Shown here one piece after another: positions 16,731-23,524 of a stretch of 64,000 nt of DNA. The notes beneath the pieces were generated by a model. The model was not told the DNA's origin. It worked only from the letters and a program-made list of their open reading frames with translations, and did not search any database. Positions within the stretch are counted from its first letter, which is position 1, and each line of letters starts with the position of its first letter. Position numbers and translations under genes: made by a program. This DNA is from Amycolatopsis nigrescens CSC17Ta-90 (lineage in GTDB: Bacteria; Actinomycetota; Actinomycetes; Mycobacteriales; Pseudonocardiaceae): contig NZ_ARVW01000001.1 of NCBI RefSeq assembly GCF_000384315.1, positions 5,766,157-5,830,156 of the forward strand, read 5' to 3'.

Positions 16731-17501
16731 ATGACAACCGACCAGGCCAAGGGGCCCGCGATCAAGGTGCAGGGCCTGGAAAAGTCGTACAAGAAACTGC
16801 ATGTGCTGCGTGGTGTGGATTTCGACGTGGCACGGGGCAGCATTTTCGCCCTGCTCGGCTCGAACGGGGCCGGCAAGACCACGGTCGTGCGGATCCTGTC
16901 CACGCTGCTCAAGGCGGACGCGGGGACGGCGAGCGTCGATGGCTTCGACGTCGCCACGCGACCGGCGAACGTCCGGGAGGCGATCAGCCTCACCGGACAG
17001 TTCGCCGCCGTCGACGAGATCCTCACCGGCCGGGAGAACCTCGTGCTCGTCGCCCAGTTGCGGCACCTGAAGCAGCCGGGCAAGATCGCGGATGGCCTGC
17101 TGGAGCGTTTCTCGCTGACCGACGCGGCCGCGCGGAAGGTGTCGACGTACTCGGGCGGCATGCGCCGCCGGCTGGACATCGCCATGAGCCTCATCGGGAA
17201 TCCGCCGGTGATCTTCCTGGACGAGCCGACCACCGGGCTCGATCCCGAGGCCCGCCTTGAGGTGTGGGCCGCGGTAAAGGACCTCGCCGCGCGCGGCACG
17301 ACGGTGCTGCTGACGACGCAGTACCTGGACGAGGCCGAACAGCTCGCCGACCAGATCGCAATCCTCCACAAAGGACGGATCATCGTGAACGGCACCCTCG
17401 CCGAACTCAAGCGGCTGCTTCCGCCCGCCAAGGTCGAATACGTCGAAAAGCAGCCGACCCTCGAAGACGTCTTCTTCGCCATCGTCGGCGCGGACAAGTA
17501 A
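16731..17501 (+). CDS. ABC exporter ATP-binding protein (DrrA-like)
   Basis: A 256-residue ATPase of the drug/antibiotic exporter type. Walker A 'GSNGAGKTT', Q-loop region 'SLTGQFAAVDEILTGRENL', signature 'YSGGMRRRLDIAMSL', Walker B 'VIFLDEPTTGLDP' and H-loop 'TVLLTTQYLDEAEQL' are intact. The C-terminal extension usual for DrrA is short. Start is uncertain: ATG 16731 has AAAGGAG about 15 nt away, while an in-frame GTG at 16704 overlaps the DUF1048 stop. Partner permease follows 9 nt later. Confidence 0.9.
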   Translation: MTTDQAKGPAIKVQGLEKSYKKLHVLRGVDFDVARGSIFALLGSNGAGKTTVVRILSTLLKADAGTASVDGFDVATRPANVREAISLTGQFAAVDEILTGRENLVLVAQLRHLKQPGKIADGLLERFSLTDAAARKVSTYSGGMRRRLDIAMSLIGNPPVIFLDEPTTGLDPEARLEVWAAVKDLAARGTTVLLTTQYLDEAEQLADQIAILHKGRIIVNGTLAELKRLLPPAKVEYVEKQPTLEDVFFAIVGADK

Positions 17502-17510
17502 GGAACGACG

Positions 17511-18272
17511 ATGAACAAGCATTTCTTCGGCGACACCGCCGTCCTGCTGAGACGATCCCTGAAGCACGTCACGCGCAGCGTGGACACCATCATCACGACC
17601 GCGGTCACGCCGGTCGCCATGATGCTGCTGTTCGTCTACGTGTTCGGCGGCGCGATCGACACGGGATCGGATTCGTATGTGACCTACATGCTGCCCGGCA
17701 TCCTGCTGATCACGGTCGCGTCGGGCGTCGCCTACACCGCGTTCCGGATCTTCACCGATCTGAAGAGCGGGATCTTCGAGCGATTCCAGTCCATGCCGAT
17801 CGCACGGTCGGGCGTGCTGTGGGCGCACGTGCTGACCTCGCTGGTCGCCAACCTGATCTCGCTCGTGATCGTCGTGGGCGTCGCACTGCTCATCGGCTTC
17901 CGCTCGGGGGCCGGAGTGCTGACCTGGCTCGCGGTCGCCGGCATCCTGGTCATGTTCACCCTGGCATTGACCTGGCTCGCCGTCATTCCCGGCCTCTCCG
18001 CGAAGACCGTGGACGGTGCGAGCGCGTTCTCCTACCCGCTCATCTTCCTGCCGTTCCTCAGCTCGGCCTTCGTGCCCACCGGCACCATGCCCGGCCCGGT
18101 GCGCGCCTTTGCCGACCACCAGCCGGTGACGTCGATCGTCAACGCCATCCGCGACCTGTTCACCCAGCAGCCGGTTGGCACCGATGTCTGGATCGCCCTC
18201 GCCTGGTGCGCCGGCATCCTCATCGTCGCCTACGTCTTCGCCACGGCGACCTACCGCCGCAGGATCTCCTGA
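17511..18272 (+). CDS. ABC-2 type exporter permease (DrrB-like)
   Basis: A 253-residue membrane protein with about six transmembrane helices (for example 'TTAVTPVAMMLLFVYVFGGAI' and 'LISLVIVVGVALLIGF') and the ABC-2 segment 'LPFLSSAFVPTGTMPGPVRAFADHQPVTSIVNAIRDL'. With the preceding ATPase it forms a half-size exporter, probably for a drug or hydrophobic metabolite, under PadR control. Ribosome site AAGGAACG lies before the ATG. Confidence 0.9.
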   Translation: MNKHFFGDTAVLLRRSLKHVTRSVDTIITTAVTPVAMMLLFVYVFGGAIDTGSDSYVTYMLPGILLITVASGVAYTAFRIFTDLKSGIFERFQSMPIARSGVLWAHVLTSLVANLISLVIVVGVALLIGFRSGAGVLTWLAVAGILVMFTLALTWLAVIPGLSAKTVDGASAFSYPLIFLPFLSSAFVPTGTMPGPVRAFADHQPVTSIVNAIRDLFTQQPVGTDVWIALAWCAGILIVAYVFATATYRRRIS

Positions 18273-18393
18273 CCTTGGATCGGCGCGGCGTGCAGCATCT
18301 ACGCGGGTGGCTAGGACGAAATCCCGATGCGCCGGATCACCGGCAAGTCACTCGGCACGTTCTTCGCCGACGAGTGCCTCGGCTGACTTGCGG

Positions 18394-18426
18394 CCCACCA
18401 CGGCGTTTCCGGCGCCGTGGTGGGCG
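18394..18426. terminator. Bidirectional terminator-like hairpin
   Basis: A perfect 13-bp stem (GCCCACCACGGCG at 18394-18406 against 18414-18426) with a 7-nt loop between the convergent permease and arsM genes. No clear U-tract follows. The rest of the 167-nt gap holds a 19-codon plus-strand frame from 18327 (MRRITGKSLGTFFADECLG) that I cannot support as a gene. Confidence 0.65.
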
Positions 18427-18439
18427 GTGTTCTCGCGAA

Positions 18440-19204
18440 CTACGAGCCGACGGTGGGTTTGGTGGCGCGGACGATGGCCGAGTGCATGCCGTCGGCGACC
18501 TGGTGGGTGGGGGTGATCTCGATGCCGGTGAAGCCCGCGGCTTCGAGTTGCCGACGGTATTCGGCGAAGGAGAGGGCGCCGGCGATGCAGCCGACATACG
18601 AGCCGCGTTCGCCCCGCTGGCCGGGGGTGAGGTCGTCCTCGGCGACCACGTCGGACACCCCGATCCGGCCGCCGGGTGCCAGCACGCGGAAGGTTTCGGC
18701 GAACACGGCGGGCTTGTCGACGGAGAGGTTGATCACGCAGTTGGAGATCACCACGTCGATGGTGCCCGCCGGTAGCGGGATGGCCTCGATGGTGCCCTTG
18801 AGGAACTCCACGTTGGTGGCGCCGGCCTTGGCGGTGTTGGCCAGTGCGAGGGCGAGCATCTCGTCGGTCATGTCCAGCCCGTATGCCTTGCCGGTGGGGC
18901 CGACCCGGCGGGCCGAGAGCAGGACGTCGATGCCGCCGCCGGAACCGAGGTCGAGCACCCGCTCGCCGGCGCGGAGCTCGGCGACAGCGGTGGGGTTGCC
19001 GCAGCCGAGCGACGCGGCGACGGCCTCCGCGGGCAGCTGGTCGCGGTCGGTGTCGGCGTACAGACCGGCACCGAAGTTGTCGTCGATCTCCACCGGTTCC
19101 GGGCCGCAGCAGTCTTCGGCGACGCCGCCACCGGTGATCGTGGTCGCGGCGGCCGCGTAGCGCTCGCGGACCGTCTCTCTCAGGTCGGCTGCTTGCTCGC
19201 TCAT
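18440..19204 (-). CDS. arsM: Arsenite S-adenosylmethionine methyltransferase
   Basis: A 254-residue ArsM. SAM motif I is 'VLDLGSGGGIDVLLSA'. The arsenic-binding cysteines have the family layout: a CC pair near residue 32 ('EDCCGPE'), 'SLGCGNP' just before motif I, 'ISNCVINLS' and 'VGCIAGALS'. It methylates As(III) to volatile or less persistent species. Divergent from arsR-acr3-arsC with an ArsR-type dyad between them, so all four genes should respond to arsenite. Confidence 0.93.
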   Translation of the reverse strand: MSEQAADLRETVRERYAAAATTITGGGVAEDCCGPEPVEIDDNFGAGLYADTDRDQLPAEAVAASLGCGNPTAVAELRAGERVLDLGSGGGIDVLLSARRVGPTGKAYGLDMTDEMLALALANTAKAGATNVEFLKGTIEAIPLPAGTIDVVISNCVINLSVDKPAVFAETFRVLAPGGRIGVSDVVAEDDLTPGQRGERGSYVGCIAGALSFAEYRRQLEAAGFTGIEITPTHQVADGMHSAIVRATKPTVGS

Positions 19205-19235
19205 CGCATGGTCCCTTCGGCTGTATCGATGTCTG

Positions 19236-19262
19236 TCGATCCAGTCTTGCGTCTTGGATCGA
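19236..19262. promoter_or_regulatory. ArsR operator candidate
   Basis: TCGATCCA (19236-19243) and TGGATCGA (19255-19262) are exact reverse complements, spaced by 11 bp, in the 77-bp gap between the divergent arsM and arsR starts. A single dyad here could control both directions. Inferred from symmetry and position. Confidence 0.65.
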
Positions 19263-19281
19263 AGTTTGTCAACATAGAAGA

Positions 19282-19671
19282 ATGTCGATGCAAGAGCTTC
19301 CCGTGCTGGACCGGGCCGAGATCTGCTGCACCGGTTTGCTGTCCGCGCCGTTGGGGGAGGACGAGGCCGCCGAGCTGGCGCCGGTGTTCAAAGCGCTGGC
19401 GGATCCGGTGCGGTTGCGGCTGCTGTCGATGATCGCCTCGCGGGACGGGGGCGAGGTGTGCGTCTGCGAGCTGACGCCGGCGTTCGACCTGTCCCAGCCG
19501 ACCATCTCGCACCATCTGAAGCTGCTGCGCCAGGCCGGGTTGATCGACGGCGAACGCCGCGGCACCTGGGTCTACTACCGGTTGCTGCCGGCCACCACGG
19601 ACAAGCTCGCCGCCCTGCTCACGCGCCCGTCCGTGGACCGGCCGGGCGAACCCGCCGGGACGCGGGCGTGA
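19282..19671 (+). CDS. arsR: Arsenite-responsive ArsR/SmtB repressor
   Basis: A 129-residue winged-helix repressor ('APVFKALADPVRLRLLSMIAS ... FDLSQPTISHHLKLLRQAGLIDGERRGTWVYYRL'). It carries an adjacent cysteine pair C15-C16 near the N-terminus and 'EVCVCELT' (C60, C62) at the recognition-fold boundary. The N-terminal CC pair plus a later Cys is the arsenite site described for Corynebacterium glutamicum ArsR; C60/C62 also resembles the classical ELCVCDL motif. The stop overlaps the acr3 GTG. Confidence 0.92.
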   Translation: MSMQELPVLDRAEICCTGLLSAPLGEDEAAELAPVFKALADPVRLRLLSMIASRDGGEVCVCELTPAFDLSQPTISHHLKLLRQAGLIDGERRGTWVYYRLLPATTDKLAALLTRPSVDRPGEPAGTRA

Positions 19672-20750
19672 CCGCGCGGGCATCCGCACCGGCCGCCGGG
19701 GTACCGGTCGCCGGCCGGTTGCCGGTACTGGACCGGTTCCTGCCGGTGTGGATCCTCGCCGCGATGGCCGCCGGCCTCGGGCTCGGCCGCGTCGTCCCCG
19801 GCCTCGGCGACGCGCTGGCGAAGGTCACCGTCACCGGGGTCTCGCTCCCGATCGCGCTCGGGCTGCTGGTGATGATGTACCCGGTACTGGCCAAGGTCCG
19901 CTACGACCGGCTCGACACCGTCACCCGCGACCGGCGCCTGCTCGTGCTGTCGCTGGTGCTGAACTGGGTCGTCGGGCCCGCGCTGATGTTCGCGCTGGCC
20001 TGGTCGCTGCTGCCGGACCTGCCCGAGTACCGCACCGGGTTGATCATCGTCGGGCTTGCCCGCTGCATCGCCATGGTCATCATCTGGAACGACCTCGCCT
20101 GCGGCGACGGCGAGGCCGCCGCCGTCCTCGTCGCGCTGAACTCGGTCTTCCAAGTGATCATGTTCGGGGTGCTCGGCTGGTTCTACCTGTCCGTGCTGCC
20201 GGGGTGGCTCGGCCTGGAGAGGGCCGGGCTGGACGTGTCGGGGTGGGAGATCGCCCGCAGCGTGCTGATCTTCCTCGGCATCCCGCTCGCCGCCGGCTAC
20301 CTCACCCGCCGCCTCGGCGAGAAAGCCCGAGGCCGCGACTGGTACGAGACGCGGCTGATCCCCCGGATCGGGCCGTTCGCGCTCTACGGCCTGCTGTTCA
20401 CCATCGTGATCCTGTTCGCCCTGCAGGGACAGGCCATCACCAGCCAGCCGCTCGACGTGGCCCGGATCGCGCTACCGCTGCTGGCCTACTTCGCGCTGAT
20501 GTGGGCCGGGTCCTACGCCCTCGGCAGAACGGCCGGCCTGTCCTACGAGCGGACCACCACGCTGGCGTTCACCGCCGCGGGCAACAACTTCGAGCTCGCC
20601 ATCGCCGTCGCGATCGCCACCTTCGGCGCCACCAGCGGCCAAGCCCTCGCCGGGGTGGTCGGTCCACTCATCGAAGTCCCCGTGCTGATCGCACTGGTCT
20701 ACGTGTCCCTGGCACTGCGCCGCCGCTTTCCCGCCCCGCCCAGCGCCTGA
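19668..20750 (+). CDS. acr3: Arsenite efflux permease, ACR3 family
   Basis: A 360-residue carrier with about ten transmembrane helices. The functional cysteine lies in 'GLARCIAMVIIWNDLA', the ACR3 signature, and 'AAGNNFELAIAVAIATFGATSGQALAGVVGPLIEVPVLI' is the conserved late helix with its essential glutamate. It exports As(III) across the membrane using proton motive force. GTG start overlaps the arsR TGA, so the repressor and pump are coupled. Confidence 0.93.
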   Translation: MTARASAPAAGVPVAGRLPVLDRFLPVWILAAMAAGLGLGRVVPGLGDALAKVTVTGVSLPIALGLLVMMYPVLAKVRYDRLDTVTRDRRLLVLSLVLNWVVGPALMFALAWSLLPDLPEYRTGLIIVGLARCIAMVIIWNDLACGDGEAAAVLVALNSVFQVIMFGVLGWFYLSVLPGWLGLERAGLDVSGWEIARSVLIFLGIPLAAGYLTRRLGEKARGRDWYETRLIPRIGPFALYGLLFTIVILFALQGQAITSQPLDVARIALPLLAYFALMWAGSYALGRTAGLSYERTTTLAFTAAGNNFELAIAVAIATFGATSGQALAGVVGPLIEVPVLIALVYVSLALRRRFPAPPSA

Positions 20751-20779
20751 AGGCCACCGCCGAAACCCGAGGAGACCGC

Positions 20780-21187
20780 GTGTCCGCCATCCCCGAGGTC
20801 CTGTTCGTCTGCGTGCACAACGCCGGCCGCTCCCAGATGGCCGCCGCCCTGCTCCACCACCACGCCAGGGGAACGGTCACCGTGCGCTCCGCCGGATCCG
20901 ACCCCGCCGACACCATCAATCCCGCGGTCGTCACCGCGATGGAAGAACTCGGGCTCGACCTCTCCCGGGAATTCCCCAAACCGCTGACCACCGAAGCCGT
21001 CCAAGCCGCCGACGTCGTCATCACCATGGGCTGCGGCGACGCATGCCCCGTCTTCCCCGGCAAGCGCTACCTCGACTGGAAACTCGACGATCCCGCCGGA
21101 AAGAGCGTCGACGCCGTCCGTCCCATCCGCGACGACATCGACCGCCGCGTCCGAGCCCTGCTCGCCGAACTCGTTCCGGCCGAATGA
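20780..21187 (+). CDS. arsC: Arsenate reductase, low-molecular-weight phosphatase fold
   Basis: A 135-residue ArsC. The P-loop CX5R ('FVCVHNAGRSQMAAALL') and the 'SAGSDPADTINPAVVTAMEELGLDLS' segment identify the LMW-PTP-type reductases. Two further cysteines in 'MGCGDACPVFPGKRYLDW' suggest the intramolecular disulfide cascade (thioredoxin-coupled) type; a mycothiol-coupled mechanism is the alternative in this lineage. It reduces As(V) to As(III) for Acr3 and ArsM. GTG start with GAGGAG upstream. Confidence 0.9.
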   Translation: MSAIPEVLFVCVHNAGRSQMAAALLHHHARGTVTVRSAGSDPADTINPAVVTAMEELGLDLSREFPKPLTTEAVQAADVVITMGCGDACPVFPGKRYLDWKLDDPAGKSVDAVRPIRDDIDRRVRALLAELVPAE

Positions 21188-21291
21188 AGTTGCGTTCGGG
21201 TAATGCAGATCACATCGGGGCATCCTTATGCGTTCCAGGACATCTTTGTCGGTGAAAAGGAATTACCGGGAGCGTTGTCCGAGGGGGCGTT

Positions 21292-21948
21292 GTGAACATC
21301 AAGGGCGTGGTGGTTCGGCGAGGTGCCGCGAGCGTAATCGCGGCCGCGGTTTCGGTTGCTGCACTGGGTGCGTGCTCGAATGAGCAAGCAAGTACCGCTA
21401 TTCCGCAACCGCAGAACAACGCCGATATTGGCGCGGGGCGCGATACCGCTCCGGCTGCTCCGAAAACCGACGCGGAGGTGTCGTCGAATACCGGAAGCCG
21501 GAAAAGCGCCGGCACGACGTCGGCGGAGCGCAAGGCGGAATGCGCGAATTTGAAGGTGACGTTGTCCCAGCCGGAACAGGCCGACAACAGCGGTACGCAG
21601 TGGCGGCTTCCGGTCCTGCTGACCAACCGGGGCAGCGCGACCTGCACCGTCCGCGGTTTCCCCGGGGTGCGGCTGGACGGTGCGGACGGTACGTCCTGGG
21701 ATCTGACGCGCACCAATGCGTCGATCAAGCCGGTCGACGTGGCTCCGGGTGAGCACGCCAAAGCGGACCTGACGTACCTCACCGCGGAATCCGGTGACGG
21801 ATGGCGCATCGCTCGCATGGCCGTGACGCCGCCCCACACCACCGACACGCAGTACGTGTCCTGGGCGGTCGGCACGTCCGTTCTCAAGCAGGACGCCGCG
21901 ACCCACCCCGGCACCTACATCGATCCGGTCCGCCCGGCGGGTAGCTGA
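21292..21948 (+). CDS. DUF4232-like secreted lipoprotein
   Basis: A 218-residue protein. The signal peptide ends in the lipobox LGAC (residues 25-28), followed by a low-complexity linker to about residue 75 and a compact domain: 'CANLKVTLSQPEQADNSGTQWRLPVLLTNRGSATCTVRGFPGVRL ... APGEHAKADLTYL'. This matches DUF4232, a beta-sandwich common in actinobacterial surface lipoproteins with no established function. GTG start preceded by a G-rich site (GAGGGGG). Confidence 0.85.
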   Translation: MNIKGVVVRRGAASVIAAAVSVAALGACSNEQASTAIPQPQNNADIGAGRDTAPAAPKTDAEVSSNTGSRKSAGTTSAERKAECANLKVTLSQPEQADNSGTQWRLPVLLTNRGSATCTVRGFPGVRLDGADGTSWDLTRTNASIKPVDVAPGEHAKADLTYLTAESGDGWRIARMAVTPPHTTDTQYVSWAVGTSVLKQDAATHPGTYIDPVRPAGS

Positions 21949-21968
21949 CCTGCCGGAACCGTACCCGG

Positions 21969-22685
21969 CTATTCCCGGCTCGGGCGTCGTTCGATCAGCA
22001 GGGCGAGGCCGTCCAGGATGCGGTGCAGGCCGAACTCCCAACCGTTGTCCTCCGACGGCTTCGCGGTCGAGCCGGCCGCCACCAGGGCCGGAAAACGATC
22101 GGCGTGCGCTTCGACCAGTGGTTTCAGGCCGCGCTCTGCCGTCCAGGGTTGCGTGCCCGCCATCGCGACCGAGTGGGTGTTGCGCAGGTGCCCGCTGAGC
22201 AGGAACACCGCGTCCATCCGCTCGGAGCCGTGCAGGCCGGTGCCGTCCAGCGCCGCCACGGCGGACTCCGTCCAGCCGATCTCGCGCGGGCCGGTGGGGC
22301 GCTGTCCCACGGTCGCTTCCGGCAGCCAGGGGTGCCGTTGCCAGGTCTCGCGCATCTGCCGGGCCCACTCCTGCAGCCGCGACCGCCAGCTCCCGGGCAC
22401 CTTCCGCAGGTCCGGCGGGGCGCCGATGGCGCTTTCGGTCATCACCGCGACGAGCTCGGCCTTGTTCGCGACGTGGCGGTACAGGGCCATTTTCGTGACG
22501 TCGAGCCGTCCGGCGACCTGTTGCATGGACACGGCGGCCATGCCATCGGCGTCGGCGAGCTCGATCGCCGCGTCCGCGATCCGAGCCACGGTGAGCGCGG
22601 GGCGGACCGGTTTCGCCTGGCGGTCTTCCAGCTCCCACAGCAGGTCCGGCCGCTCGCCTGCACTCCCGTCGTCCGTGTCTGCCAT
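21969..22685 (-). CDS. TetR-family transcriptional regulator
   Basis: A 238-residue regulator. The HTH is at residues 27-75 ('LTVARIADAAIELADADGMAAVSMQQVAGRLDVTKMALYRHVANKAELVAVM'), with a TetR_C-type ligand domain after it. The ATG at 22685 is chosen; a longer frame reaches upstream across the repeat-rich promoter and is unlikely to be translated. Divergent from the VOC gene, whose promoter it probably represses together with its own. Confidence 0.85.
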   Translation of the reverse strand: MADTDDGSAGERPDLLWELEDRQAKPVRPALTVARIADAAIELADADGMAAVSMQQVAGRLDVTKMALYRHVANKAELVAVMTESAIGAPPDLRKVPGSWRSRLQEWARQMRETWQRHPWLPEATVGQRPTGPREIGWTESAVAALDGTGLHGSERMDAVFLLSGHLRNTHSVAMAGTQPWTAERGLKPLVEAHADRFPALVAAGSTAKPSEDNGWEFGLHRILDGLALLIERRPSRE

Positions 22686-22757
22686 GCACGCTCCGTTCCT
22701 TGCTCCGGCCGAAATCGGGGCTTGCCTACCCGCTCGGCATGTGTCTAATGTACACCA

Positions 22758-22837
22758 TGTGTCCGGCGGATACACAATCTCCGTCGGATGCTAGGTATCT
22801 GTTGGATACACCTCTCTCCGCTGGACACTCGGTGTCC
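22758..22837. promoter_or_regulatory. Repeat-rich TetR/VOC divergent promoter
   Basis: The 192-nt gap carries a TGTGT...ACACA dyad (22758-22762 and 22772-22776), two GGATACAC copies (one ending at 22775, one near 22804-22811) and a perfect dyad GGACAC-tcg-GTGTCC at 22823-22837. Several related half-sites in a divergent TetR promoter suggest a multi-site operator. Assigned by eye. Confidence 0.5.
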
Positions 22838-22877
22838 GGCGGTCGAGCAACTCACCGCTGCCCAGAAAGGCTGTGCC

Positions 22878-23288
22878 ATGTCCACCGCGATCTTTATCAA
22901 CCTGCCCGTCAGCGACCTCCCGCGCGCCAGGAAGTTCTGGACCGAACTCGGCTTCTCGTTCAACGAGACCTTCTCCAACGAAGAGGCCGCGGCGCTGGTC
23001 ATCAGCGAGCACATCAATGTGATGTTGCTGGTGGAAAAGCACTTCAAGGAGTTCACGACGAAGGAGATCGCCGACACGGCGACCACGGCGGAGGCCATTT
23101 TCGCGCTCAGTGCGGAGAGTCGTGCGCGGGTCGACGAGCTCGCCGACCTCGCTCTCGCCAGCGGTGCGTCGCCGTCGAACGAGCCGCAGGACCACGGGTT
23201 CATGTACGGCCGCAGCTTCGCCGACCCCGACGGTCACCTGTGGGAGCTCGTCTGGATGGACCCGAACGGTTTCCCGGAAGGCGAGTGA
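22878..23288 (+). CDS. VOC-family (glyoxalase/dioxygenase fold) protein
   Basis: A 136-residue VOC protein of the lactoylglutathione-lyase-like group ('TAIFINLPVSDLPRARKFWTELGFSFNETFSNEEAAALVI' and 'DHGFMYGRSFADPDGHLWELVWMDP'). The H/E pattern needed for metal is partly present (E in 'LWELVW'). Members bind or modify small molecules or drugs; the substrate is unknown. Probably regulated by the divergent TetR. Confidence 0.85.
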   Translation: MSTAIFINLPVSDLPRARKFWTELGFSFNETFSNEEAAALVISEHINVMLLVEKHFKEFTTKEIADTATTAEAIFALSAESRARVDELADLALASGASPSNEPQDHGFMYGRSFADPDGHLWELVWMDPNGFPEGE

Positions 23289-23301
23289 GGTCTCCGGTGG
23301 C

Positions 23302-23347
23302 GGCCGTCTCCGCGTGGTGGCGCACTCGTCGCCGCGAGGAGACGGCC
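23302..23347. terminator. Terminator-like inverted repeat after the VOC gene
   Basis: GGCCGTCTCC (23302-23311) and GGAGACGGCC (23338-23347) are exact reverse complements, 26 nt apart, starting 13 nt after the VOC stop. The long loop could fold further. No U-tract. Confidence 0.5.
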
Positions 23348-23487
23348 GGGGCTGGATTCCAAAGAGTCCGCAAAGGATTATGAGACCAATGCCAAAGAAT
23401 CCCTTTCATTTCCTGGCTGTGCCGCAATTCTGTGACCGGCCTCTCCGCTGAATTCCCGCTACCTTGTTGTCTGCCTCGCGGCTAATA

Positions 23488-23502
23488 CTTAGCATTGCTA
23501 AG
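23488..23502. promoter_or_regulatory. MarR-type operator palindrome before the DHA2 exporter
   Basis: A perfect 15-bp palindrome, CTTAGCA-t-TGCTAAG, 22 bp before the ATG of the DHA2 transporter and overlapping a likely -10 region (TAATACT just upstream). AT-rich 'TTAGCAnTGCTAA' sites are typical MarR-family targets. No MarR gene is visible nearby, so the regulator would act from elsewhere. Confidence 0.6.
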
Positions 23503-23524
23503 TGAAAGCGAGGTGGGTGACCGG

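Noticed and set aside
16638..18119. 493-codon minus-strand frame opposite the ABC exporter genes
   Set aside because: Shadow of an intact ATPase and permease; composition is Asp/Arg/His/Gly-rich with no fold signature.
18327..18386. 19-codon plus-strand frame (MRRITGKSLGTFFADECLG) after the ABC permease
   Set aside because: No ribosome site and no recognisable family; could be a gene fragment but there is not enough to call it.
23495..23524. TTG start giving a ten-residue longer DHA2 transporter
   Set aside because: The TTG lies inside a 15-bp operator palindrome and lacks a ribosome site; the ATG at 23525 has one.
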